Shown here in pieces: positions 1-6,597 of a DNA stretch of 64,000 nt (positions are counted from its first letter, which is position 1; the number at the start of each line of letters is the position of its first letter). This stretch comes from an uncultured Muribaculaceae bacterium (GTDB taxonomy: Bacteria; Bacteroidota; Bacteroidia; Bacteroidales; Muribaculaceae): the NCBI GenBank assembly GCA_910586895.1, contig CAJUIW010000004.1, positions 165,800 to 229,799 on the forward strand, written 5' to 3'. Made by a program: the position numbers and the translations under genes. The notes beneath the pieces were generated by a model that worked only from the letters and a program-made list of their open reading frames with translations, ran no database searches and had not been told where the DNA came from.

Positions 1-2
1 TT

Positions 3-119
3 TCAACAATCCTTACCCTGCTCTTTGTACCGGCGCTTTACTGTATATTCGCATATATCGGAGTCAAGCGCACGCGTAGCAAGCACAGAAAGTCACTAAC
101 TAAACAAACAGCTCAATGA
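3..119 (+). CDS. RND efflux transporter, C-terminal end (partial)
   Basis: The open frame enters from the left edge and gives 38 residues ending in a stop. It has a hydrophobic stretch with the sequence LTLLFVPALYCIF, typical of the last transmembrane helix of AcrB/CusA/CzcA-type resistance-nodulation-division pumps, followed by a basic cytoplasmic tail rich in Arg, Lys and Ser. Its stop overlaps the start of the next gene (ATGA), so the two are translationally coupled. Substrate cannot be told from this fragment; the neighbouring PII-like gene makes a metal-type pump plausible, which is inference. Confidence 0.7.
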   Translation, partial: STILTLLFVPALYCIFAYIGVKRTRSKHRKSLTKQTAQ

Positions 120-409
120 AATCAATATTCATAGCCTTTGACCAGGCTTATTACGACAAGATAGTAACCATGCTTGAGAAGAGCGGTTGCCGCGGATTCA
201 CGGCATGGAACGAAGTACTCGGCCGCGGCTCCCGAACCGGGGAGCCGCACTACGGATCGCATGCATGGCCGTCAATGGCTTCTGCCATCATCACCATTGT
301 GCCCGACGAGAAAGTGGCGCCGCTGCTGAGCCAGCTGAAAGCCATGGACGAAGCCACACCTAAGCTCGGCCTGCGGGCCTTTGTATGGGCCGTGGAGCAA
401 TCCATATGA
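116..409 (+). CDS. Small PII-like protein linked to an RND efflux pump
   Basis: A 97-residue protein without signal peptide or membrane segment. The alpha/beta pattern (MKSIFIAFDQ, a central Gly-rich loop with HYGSHAWPSM, then AIITIVPDEKV) resembles the ferredoxin-like fold of PII-type proteins, with the loop in the place of the T-loop. Small PII-like proteins of this size are known beside heavy-metal RND pumps and other transporters, where they may sense a ligand or bind the pump. The gene starts inside the stop codon of the RND gene (ATGA overlap), which supports a shared function. The family assignment rests on pattern and context only. Confidence 0.6.
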   Translation: MKSIFIAFDQAYYDKIVTMLEKSGCRGFTAWNEVLGRGSRTGEPHYGSHAWPSMASAIITIVPDEKVAPLLSQLKAMDEATPKLGLRAFVWAVEQSI

Positions 410-453
410 CACCCTGATTCCGGATCATTTTTTCATATTTTTGGGCTACGGAT

Positions 454-484
454 TTTGGAAATAACCACATTATTGCTAACTTTG
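454..484 (+). promoter_or_regulatory. Bacteroidetes-type promoter of tRNA-Leu
   Basis: TTTG at 454-457, 19 nt spacer, then TAACTTTG at 477-484 matches the TTTG/TAnnTTTG consensus of the Bacteroidetes primary sigma factor. The expected start near 490 lies about 15 nt before the tRNA. Confidence 0.7.
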
Positions 485-504
485 CACTCCGGAAAGCCCT
501 TGAA

Positions 505-589
505 GCGCACGTGGCGTAATTGGTAGCCGCGCTAGACTTAGGATCTAGTGTCTTACGACGTGGGGGTTCGAGTCCCTTCGTGCGCACCA
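505..589 (+). tRNA. tRNA-Leu (anticodon TAG)
   Basis: The acceptor arms GCGCACG (505-511) and CGTGCGC (579-585) pair fully, followed by A and an encoded CCA (587-589). The anticodon loop holds TAG, and the extra arm is long, as in class II tRNAs. The TTCGAGT T-loop is intact. Length is 85 nt. Confidence 0.95.
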
Positions 590-602
590 TTCCAAGAACA
601 CC

Positions 603-640
603 GACCGGGCGTGTCAAGTACACGCCCGGTCACTTTTTTT
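603..640 (+). terminator. Intrinsic terminator after tRNA-Leu
   Basis: A perfect 12-bp stem (603-614 with 620-631, arm GACCGGGCGTGT) with a 5-nt loop is followed by a run of T (634-640). It ends the tRNA transcript 13 nt before the mtnN start, so mtnN may rely on read-through or on a promoter not seen. Confidence 0.85.
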
Positions 641-652
641 ATATATACAAAC

Positions 653-1336
653 ATGAAAATAGGCATTATCGTAGCCATGCAGAAAGAGCTTCAGCTGCTT
701 CTGCCGCTACTGGAAAACGCAAAGTCAACCACCGTCGAGGGCTTTACCTTCCATGAAGGCTGCATAGGACAGTCGGAAATCGTAGCCATGCAGTGCGGCA
801 TAGGCAAAGTCAATGCTGCCATGGGCACCATGACTCTGATATCGCTGTTCCACCCCGAACTGATCATCAATACCGGTGTGGCCGGCGGAACCGGACGCAG
901 CGCGGGAGTGCTTGATGTGGTGATAGGTACCCGTATAGCCTATCATGACGTATGGTGCGGCCCCGGCACCGAACCGGGTGATGCGGCCGGATGTCCCCGC
1001 TTTTTCCACACTTCCGACACCGTCAACTCACTCCCCTGCCTTGCCGAGGGCGACAACATCAAGCACGGACTTGTATGCTCAGGTGATGTGTTCGTATCGG
1101 ATGTAAAAGTGCTTGAACATATCCGCTCGCTCTATCCCGAGGTCGATGCTGTAGATATGGAATCGGCTGCCATAGCCCACGTATGCTACATGCGTCATGT
1201 ACCGTTCGCATGCATCCGTGTAATCAGCGACACTCCCGGAGCCGACGACAACATAGCTCAGTACAACAACTTCTGGGAAGAGGCTCCGCGCCATACATTC
1301 GACCTGCTTCGCCATATCATATCCGAACTGTCATGA
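653..1336 (+). CDS. mtnN: 5'-methylthioadenosine/S-adenosylhomocysteine nucleosidase
   Basis: The 227-residue product hydrolyses S-adenosylhomocysteine and methylthioadenosine to free adenine and the matching thioribose compound, in the cytoplasm. Visible are the N-terminal GIIVAMQKEL with catalytic Glu12, the nucleoside-binding MESAA segment with Glu170, and the catalytic Asp193 in VISDTPG; length is normal for the family. An open frame reaches back to 548 but would run through tRNA-Leu and its terminator, so the ATG at 653 is the real start. It overlaps luxS by ATGA, so the S-ribosylhomocysteine made here is handed to the next enzyme in the same operon. Confidence 0.95.
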   Translation: MKIGIIVAMQKELQLLLPLLENAKSTTVEGFTFHEGCIGQSEIVAMQCGIGKVNAAMGTMTLISLFHPELIINTGVAGGTGRSAGVLDVVIGTRIAYHDVWCGPGTEPGDAAGCPRFFHTSDTVNSLPCLAEGDNIKHGLVCSGDVFVSDVKVLEHIRSLYPEVDAVDMESAAIAHVCYMRHVPFACIRVISDTPGADDNIAQYNNFWEEAPRHTFDLLRHIISELS

Positions 1337-1815
1337 AGAAGATAGATAGTTTCACTGTCGACCATCTGCGGCTGCTCCGCGGGATATATGTATCACGCCG
1401 TGACACAATGGAGTCGGGCGAGGTGCTGACCACATTTGACATCCGCATGACCGAGCCTAACCGCATGCAGCCCATAGCCGGACCAACGCTGCATACTATA
1501 GAACATCTTGCTGCCACATTCCTGCGCAATCATCCCCGGTGGGCCGACCGTGTAATCTACTGGGGCCCCATGGGATGCTGCACCGGCAATTACCTGATAC
1601 TTAAAGGGGAGCTATCGTCGTCCGACATTCTTCCGCTTATGCGAGAGACATTCAGCTTCATAGCCGGATATGACGGCGAGATACCCGGAGCCACACCGCG
1701 CGACTGCGGCAACTATTCCTACATGGACCTTGATGACGCGCGCCTGCAGGCCAAATGTTATCTTGACGAAGTTCTTGCCAACCCCACTGTCGATAATCTG
1801 GAATACCCGAAGTGA
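1333..1815 (+). CDS. luxS: S-ribosylhomocysteine lyase (AI-2 synthase)
   Basis: The 160-residue product splits S-ribosylhomocysteine into homocysteine and DPD, the precursor of the quorum signal AI-2. The metal site is clear: His54 and His58 in HTIEH, and Cys125 in DCGNY. Catalytic Glu57 and Cys82 (in GPMGCCTG) are present. Length matches the family. It overlaps mtnN upstream (ATGA) and the AlbA_2 gene downstream (GTGA), so three genes form one tightly coupled unit for methyl-cycle recycling. Start is the ATG inside the mtnN stop. Confidence 0.96.
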   Translation: MKKIDSFTVDHLRLLRGIYVSRRDTMESGEVLTTFDIRMTEPNRMQPIAGPTLHTIEHLAATFLRNHPRWADRVIYWGPMGCCTGNYLILKGELSSSDILPLMRETFSFIAGYDGEIPGATPRDCGNYSYMDLDDARLQAKCYLDEVLANPTVDNLEYPK

Positions 1816-2489
1816 AGGATTTACGCCCCATAAAGGGTAAATATTATATAGCCGGACTTATAAGCCAGGGCGAGCATGAGCATCAGGACTTCAAATTTGC
1901 CATCAGCGACGCCCTCAAGATAGCACGTTCAATATCGGCATTCGCCAACAACGACGGCGGACGCCTCCTTATCGGAGTGAAGGACAACGGGCGGATAGCC
2001 GGCGTGCGCAACGAGGAGGATATCTTCGTGGTTGAGCAGGCGGCCGAAATGTATTGCCGCCCTGCCCAGCAACTGCGCTTCACAGCCTTCACCACCGACG
2101 ACGGCATAGTGATACGCGCCGAGATTGACGCATGCCCTGACAGGCCGGTACAGGCCCGCGAGCCCGACGGCCGCTGGCGCGCCTATTATCGTGTGAAGGA
2201 TGAAAACATCGTGGCCTCTCCCCTGATGGTCCGGGCATGGCAACACAGAAAACGTCAGTCAGGAGCCATGATAGCGCTTAGCGAACAGGAGAGTGTGCTG
2301 CTTGCCGAGTTGAGGCGAAGCGGTATGGCCAATGTGGAGCAACTGATGATAGCATCACGCCAGAGCCGTGCGGCCACGGAGGATATCATAGTCAATTTAG
2401 CAGCCATCGGCATAGTGGATTTCTGCTACTCAAACGGCCGTTTCATGCTATGTGAAGGCTCTGATTATGACAAAAATAATTACATTTGA
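1812..2489 (+). CDS. AlbA_2 (Schlafen-type) domain protein with C-terminal helical region
   Basis: The 225-residue protein starts at a GTG inside the luxS stop. Residues about 20-140 match the AlbA_2/divergent AAA-4 domain: EHQDFKF, then SISAFANNDGGRLLIGV with the Asn-Asn-Asp-Gly-Gly signature. Residues about 155-215 look like a winged-helix segment that may bind DNA. Proteins of this kind are often called putative transcriptional regulators or ATP-binding proteins, but their reaction is not settled. The close coupling with mtnN and luxS suggests a role tied to AI-2 or the methyl cycle; that is inference from position. No membrane segment is seen. Confidence 0.75.
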   Translation: MKDLRPIKGKYYIAGLISQGEHEHQDFKFAISDALKIARSISAFANNDGGRLLIGVKDNGRIAGVRNEEDIFVVEQAAEMYCRPAQQLRFTAFTTDDGIVIRAEIDACPDRPVQAREPDGRWRAYYRVKDENIVASPLMVRAWQHRKRQSGAMIALSEQESVLLAELRRSGMANVEQLMIASRQSRAATEDIIVNLAAIGIVDFCYSNGRFMLCEGSDYDKNNYI

Positions 2490-2830
2490 TTAGTCAAACG
2501 CCCTAATAGATGGACAAAAATCATTGATTTTAGGTATATAAAATTATGATTTACGGTACTACCTTTGCATCAGATAATTAATGACGAATTGAATTAGTAC
2601 CGCATAGTCAGTCCAATGCTTCGGACCACAATCCATGCATAGGAGTAATCTATAAGGAAGTTAGATTGTTTTTATACTTTCGCGCTGTCGGACCCGCTGT
2701 GAAGCTCCATCCGACGGCGCGCGGTGCATCTATACCTACCGTTAATAATCCGCCCAACACTACTTGATAATAAACAATGATGCCGGACATGAAGCCCGGC
2801 ATCTGTATCATATATATGTCAAGGTCTGAC
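2490..2830 (+). ncRNA. Candidate structured small RNA in a 340-bp gap
   Basis: No convincing reading frame fills this gap. TACCTTTG at 2560-2567 matches the -7 box, though no good -33 box is seen. Downstream, 2681-2692 and 2710-2721 form a 12-bp stem with one G-T pair (arm CGCGCTGTCGGA), and 2628-2650 can form a weaker hairpin. A half-site CGGTACTA (2554-2561, overlapping the -7 box) is repeated inverted as TAGTACCG at 2595-2602. The pattern suggests a + strand RNA of roughly 200 nt starting near 2573. No known RNA family was recognised; it lacks the marks of RNase P RNA, tmRNA or SRP RNA. Confidence 0.3.
2779..2803 (-). terminator. Possible terminator of the SPFH gene
   Basis: An 8-bp stem (GATGCCGG at 2779-2786 with CCGGCATC at 2796-2803) lies just past the stop of the SPFH gene. 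On the minus strand it is followed by a moderately T-rich tract. It could serve both directions. Confidence 0.45.
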
Positions 2831-3766
2831 TCAGTCGCCAGTGTTCAGTACCGGCTGGGCAGCCTCATCGGCGCAGAGCACCACAAGCAGATTGCCCACC
2901 ATGGTAGCCTTGCGTTCATTATCAAGCTTCACCACTCCGCGGTCCTCGATATGCTTGATAGCCATGTCAACCATCGATACGGCACCCTCAACAATCTTTT
3001 CACGTGCCGATATGATAGCCGCGGCCTGCTGACGTCTGAGCATCACTGCGGCAATCTCCGGGGCATAAGCCAGATAGTTGAGCCGGGCTTCCACTACTTC
3101 CATTCCGGCCATGGCCAGACGTTCATTTATCTTGCGTTCGAGCAGTTCGTTTATCTCATCGCCGCCATCGCGCAGGGTCAGTTCTCCATCCTCGGTACCG
3201 GTAGAGTCATAGGCAAAATGGCCGGTCACTTCACGAAGGGCGGCATCGCTCTGTATGCGCACGAAGCGCTCCAGCGCCCCGGTGCTTACTGAGGTGCCTG
3301 TTGCTCCGAGCGAAGCCGAATCAATATCAAACACAGCGCGGTAGGTGTCGCGTATGCGCCACACAAGCACCATGCCTATCAGCACAGGATTGCCTATCTT
3401 GTCGTTGACCTTTATCGGTTCGATATCCATATTGCGTATGCGTAGCGACAGTTTGCGGCGTGTCATAAAAGGATTGAGCCAGAAGTAGCCCACACGGCGG
3501 CATGTGCCACGATATTTTCCAAAGAAAATCATCACACGCGCCTCGTTAGGCTCCTGTGTGAAATATCCTACGCATCCGAGCACAAACAGCAGAAGCAACG
3601 GTATGGTACACCCTACACTCAGCCAGAGATTATCCTCTCCACCCTGCACTATACAGAACACTATAAGCAGCGGAATGATGACGAATGTCACCGCTATCAT
3701 GGCAAAACCGTTCATCAACAATCCGCCATATTCATACTCTTCATTATCCTCTTTCATAAGCTTCAT
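2831..3766 (-). CDS. SPFH/band-7 domain membrane protein
   Basis: The 311-residue protein has two hydrophobic segments (about 20-40 and 48-68), then a prohibitin-homology/SPFH domain (about 70-240) that contains the usual GYFWLNPF stretch and a long helical region with MLRRQQAAAIISARE. SPFH proteins form membrane-bound oligomers that organise lipid domains or regulate membrane proteases. The N-terminus is acidic (KEDNEEYEY). It is downstream of a beta-barrel receptor gene on the same strand, 77 nt away, with a strong hairpin between. No catalytic residues are expected. Confidence 0.8.
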   Translation of the reverse strand: MKLMKEDNEEYEYGGLLMNGFAMIAVTFVIIPLLIVFCIVQGGEDNLWLSVGCTIPLLLLFVLGCVGYFTQEPNEARVMIFFGKYRGTCRRVGYFWLNPFMTRRKLSLRIRNMDIEPIKVNDKIGNPVLIGMVLVWRIRDTYRAVFDIDSASLGATGTSVSTGALERFVRIQSDAALREVTGHFAYDSTGTEDGELTLRDGGDEINELLERKINERLAMAGMEVVEARLNYLAYAPEIAAVMLRRQQAAAIISAREKIVEGAVSMVDMAIKHIEDRGVVKLDNERKATMVGNLLVVLCADEAAQPVLNTGD

Positions 3767-3787
3767 TTATGGTTTTCTATATATGAC

Positions 3788-3830
3788 GCACCGGGGTGCG
3801 GAAAAGTCACACCCCGGTGCAGATTTTTTT
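3788..3830 (+). terminator. Strong intrinsic terminator facing the + strand
   Basis: A perfect 11-bp stem (GCACCGGGGTG at 3788-3798 with CACCCCGGTGC at 3810-3820) is followed on the + strand by AGA and seven T. The flanking genes are both on the minus strand, where the hairpin has no T run after it. It lies between the receptor gene and the SPFH gene. Confidence 0.6.
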
Positions 3831-3843
3831 GAGTGCTCCGGAA

Positions 3844-6273
3844 TCAGTGCGATGCTCCGCCCACTACGTCATCGTTCTTCACACTACGCACCTTCTTGAC
3901 CTGTGCGTTAAGATTGCCGAAGCGGTATGATACGGCGATCCTCACTCCACGGTTGTCAGTGTATTCCGAATAGCTCCGGCTTGTGTAGGGAACATTGATC
4001 ATATAGCTGCAATGCTTCGAATGACTTGTGCCAAATGGATTCTCTACACTCAGCCGCACATTCAGACGCTTCTCATTTAGGAATGAACGACTGAGATCTA
4101 TACCATGATACAATCCAGAGGATCCAATTGGCTTGAACACACTGTACAGGCTCTTGCTACGTCCCCAATAGCTTGCATAGACGCCTACCGACAGGTCCCA
4201 GGGAAGCTGCTGGTTAAACCGCATGAAAATGTCCGGCGACCATCCGCTCACTCCAAGATTCAATGACGGATTCTCCTCTTTATTGTACCGGATACTTGTA
4301 TTGATCATCAGGCGTGTCTTGCTACCGGGCTGGTACTGCATCCACAGGCCGCCGTAGAGCGACTTATTCTTACCTGCATTGGCATAGGTACTGCTCAGAC
4401 GGTCGCCCGGCAGAAGCTCCTGAATCTGTATGATGGCGTTGTCGCTGAATCCATATCCGGCATTGAAATCCATAGAGAATTTACTGCTGAAGAAGCTGTA
4501 GTTGAAGTTCACCGAATGATTGCGCGTACTTGTCAGATCAGGATTACCCTGCGACTGCCCCTGAGGAGTGGTGTTGAGCGTAGGATTGAGATAATTGATG
4601 CCCGGACGGCGTATCGAAGCGCTGTACGACAGGCGCATAGAGTTGCGGTCATTGATATTGTAGGATATTCCGGCATTAGGCACGAGGTCGCGCAGAGAGC
4701 TGTGGAAATCCTCGTTATCACCCAGTTTGTACTTGGCGGCAAGGCGTGAGTACTCGTAGCGCAGGCCGGCACGGAGCCCTATCTTACCTATATTCACACG
4801 GTAATCGACGAATGCTGCGGCCACCTGTGTCACGTGGCTGAAATCAGTCTTTACTTGATTGAGGTCGATATACTCCTGATCTGAGCGGCTATGATTGTCG
4901 CGATAGATATATTTAGCCCCGACATCGACAGTATGTCCTTTCCAAAGCGGACGTGTCCAGTCGGCCTGAACCGTATGTTCAAGGAATGTAGCTGAATTAT
5001 CGATATTGGTACCTGTATAGCTTACAGGCATATCCACCATATCGTAATACCGATTGGTCGACTTCGAGCTGTTGCCATTGCCTGACACCATGTATGTAAG
5101 TATGAATTTCTCCCCTTTACGGCGTGTGAGGTGCTGATAATTGACTGTCCCGTCAAGCCAATGGTAGCGCGACGGATCGGTCATGTTGCGCGAGCGATAG
5201 CTGTAGATTGTATTGTCCATAGCGTCCATCATAGTGAAATAGTAGTCCGAACGCGATTTGCTGCTATGGAAGAATCCGCTGAATTCGGCAGTGAACAGAT
5301 TGAGTGTGTCCATCTCATAACTGAATTCAAAGCCTACACTACCGCTCGTATTGCTTCCACGCTGATACGTCTCCTCGCTTGAATGATTGTCCGACTCTTC
5401 GAAAGTACGCTCTGTAGTATGATACCCGCGCCGAGCACGGCTCGGAGTGTTACGGAAATTTCCGTACATGCTGAAAGTCACCTTGTCAATCTGCGACATT
5501 ACCCAGATATTGGGGCTCGGTATATTCTGCGAGGTGCTGTAGGAGAGCCCGGCACTGCCCATCACACCTTTTATTACCAGGTTTTCTTCAGTTACGATAT
5601 TAAGAATTGTGCTCACCCCCTCGGCATCCTCGCGTGCACCTGGGTCGGTGATAACCTCAATCTTCTTGATCATCGAGGCCGGAATAGACTTGAATATATC
5701 CTTGGCATTGTTGCTGAACGAATTGTTCTTTCGCCCATTCTTGTATATCAGGAAGCTTGACGAGCCTTTTACCTTGATAGTACCGTCGGGATCCACACTT
5801 ACAAGAGGTACCTTCTTAAGCATTTCGTCAAGCTGCGATGTCTTTGCATCAGGGTCGGCGGCTACATCGTAGCCTATACGGTCAATCTCACGCGATATCA
5901 GAGGCTTCTGGGCAGTAACTACCACTTCGCCGAGTTCTGTTCCGGTGGTCACGGTAAGAGTACCGAGGTCAGCAGCAGGGCGCTTGGCAGTAAGTTCAAA
6001 AGTGCGGCTAAGCGGTGCGCGTCCTACAGAAGTAAGCAGCAGACGATACTTACCGGCTCGCGGAAGTGACTTTGAGAACGAACCGTCCTCCTTGGTGACA
6101 GCAGTAGCGACAGGTTTCACTGTGTCAGGCAGCTGATATATGCGGATTGTGGCGAACGACTCCCCCGTCGCGGTAGAGTCAACGGCCACACCCTTTACGC
6201 TAAATGATTGGGCCAATGCAGATAACGAGCATAAAGCCATAAGAGTGATGAAAAATGAACGAAAAGAATTCAT
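3844..6273 (-). CDS. TonB-dependent outer-membrane beta-barrel protein
   Basis: The 809-residue protein starts with a signal peptide (hydrophobic to about Ala21). A carboxypeptidase-regulatory-like domain follows (about 24-110), then VVVTAQKPLI, a plug region (about 115-235) with the plug-type IEVITDPGAREDAEG, and a long barrel with many aromatic beta strands ending in VSYRFG near the C-terminus, then a short basic tail. This is the OMP_b-brl_3 arrangement, common in Bacteroidetes. It imports an unknown ligand or acts as a sensor. It is divergent from a two-component system at 6598-9851, which may control it; an inverted repeat sits at its promoter. Confidence 0.85.
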   Translation of the reverse strand: MNSFRSFFITLMALCSLSALAQSFSVKGVAVDSTATGESFATIRIYQLPDTVKPVATAVTKEDGSFSKSLPRAGKYRLLLTSVGRAPLSRTFELTAKRPAADLGTLTVTTGTELGEVVVTAQKPLISREIDRIGYDVAADPDAKTSQLDEMLKKVPLVSVDPDGTIKVKGSSSFLIYKNGRKNNSFSNNAKDIFKSIPASMIKKIEVITDPGAREDAEGVSTILNIVTEENLVIKGVMGSAGLSYSTSQNIPSPNIWVMSQIDKVTFSMYGNFRNTPSRARRGYHTTERTFEESDNHSSEETYQRGSNTSGSVGFEFSYEMDTLNLFTAEFSGFFHSSKSRSDYYFTMMDAMDNTIYSYRSRNMTDPSRYHWLDGTVNYQHLTRRKGEKFILTYMVSGNGNSSKSTNRYYDMVDMPVSYTGTNIDNSATFLEHTVQADWTRPLWKGHTVDVGAKYIYRDNHSRSDQEYIDLNQVKTDFSHVTQVAAAFVDYRVNIGKIGLRAGLRYEYSRLAAKYKLGDNEDFHSSLRDLVPNAGISYNINDRNSMRLSYSASIRRPGINYLNPTLNTTPQGQSQGNPDLTSTRNHSVNFNYSFFSSKFSMDFNAGYGFSDNAIIQIQELLPGDRLSSTYANAGKNKSLYGGLWMQYQPGSKTRLMINTSIRYNKEENPSLNLGVSGWSPDIFMRFNQQLPWDLSVGVYASYWGRSKSLYSVFKPIGSSGLYHGIDLSRSFLNEKRLNVRLSVENPFGTSHSKHCSYMINVPYTSRSYSEYTDNRGVRIAVSYRFGNLNAQVKKVRSVKNDDVVGGASH

Positions 6274-6366
6274 AATATGATTTTGAATGTGATAAGACGC
6301 ATATACTTATATGACGCTGAAAACAGAGTTATGTGACAACTGAAGGAAAAAAAATCTATCTACATA

Positions 6367-6388
6367 GTGTATTATTTCATTAATACAC
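6367..6388. promoter_or_regulatory. Inverted repeat at the receptor transcription start, candidate operator
   Basis: GTGTATTA (6367-6374) and TAATACAC (6381-6388) are perfect inverted halves with a 6-nt spacer. They begin 2 nt downstream of the minus-strand -7 box, over the expected start of the receptor mRNA. The repeat may bind the nearby NarL-type regulator or form a short RNA hairpin. Confidence 0.35.
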
Positions 6389-6390
6389 CG

Positions 6391-6398
6391 CAAATATA
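6391..6398 (-). promoter_or_regulatory. -7 box for the receptor gene
   Basis: On the minus strand this reads TATATTTG, a full match to TAnnTTTG. No clear -33 box lies at the usual spacing, which fits a promoter needing an activator. The transcript would have a leader of about 110 nt. Confidence 0.5.
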
Positions 6399-6482
6399 CT
6401 TATTAATTCCGATGCGTAAAACAATTCTATCCTTTTTTCACGAAAAACTTTCTTTTCTGATGATGACTACCCCCTTTTTACC

Positions 6483-6513
6483 TTTGACATTAGACTTTCT
6501 CTTATTATCTTTG
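6483..6513 (+). promoter_or_regulatory. Promoter of the two-component system
   Basis: TTTG (6483-6486), 19-nt spacer and TATCTTTG (6506-6513) fit the Bacteroidetes consensus. Transcription from about 6520 would give an 80-nt leader before the kinase start at 6598. The 324-bp gap it lies in is AT-rich and otherwise empty. Confidence 0.7.
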
Positions 6514-6597
6514 CTGTGGCTTACATCATACCGAAACACTGATTTAATATACCAATCATATAAATCAGGGACGTTACACTGACATAATGATTATACA

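Noticed and set aside
548..652. Upstream extension of mtnN in frame
   Set aside because: It would translate through tRNA-Leu and a perfect terminator; the ATG at 653 gives the conserved N-terminus.
520..756. Open frame across tRNA-Leu
   Set aside because: It overlaps the tRNA, the terminator and mtnN and has no protein-like pattern.
2490..2830. RNase P RNA, tmRNA or SRP RNA in the gap
   Set aside because: None of their conserved core sequences is seen.
2777..3292. 171-codon + strand frame
   Set aside because: It is antisense to the well-supported SPFH gene and has low-complexity His/Ser-rich content.
6367..6582. 71-codon frame in the AT-rich gap before the kinase gene
   Set aside because: It overlaps the receptor promoter, the inverted repeat and the kinase promoter; composition is that of AT-rich control DNA.
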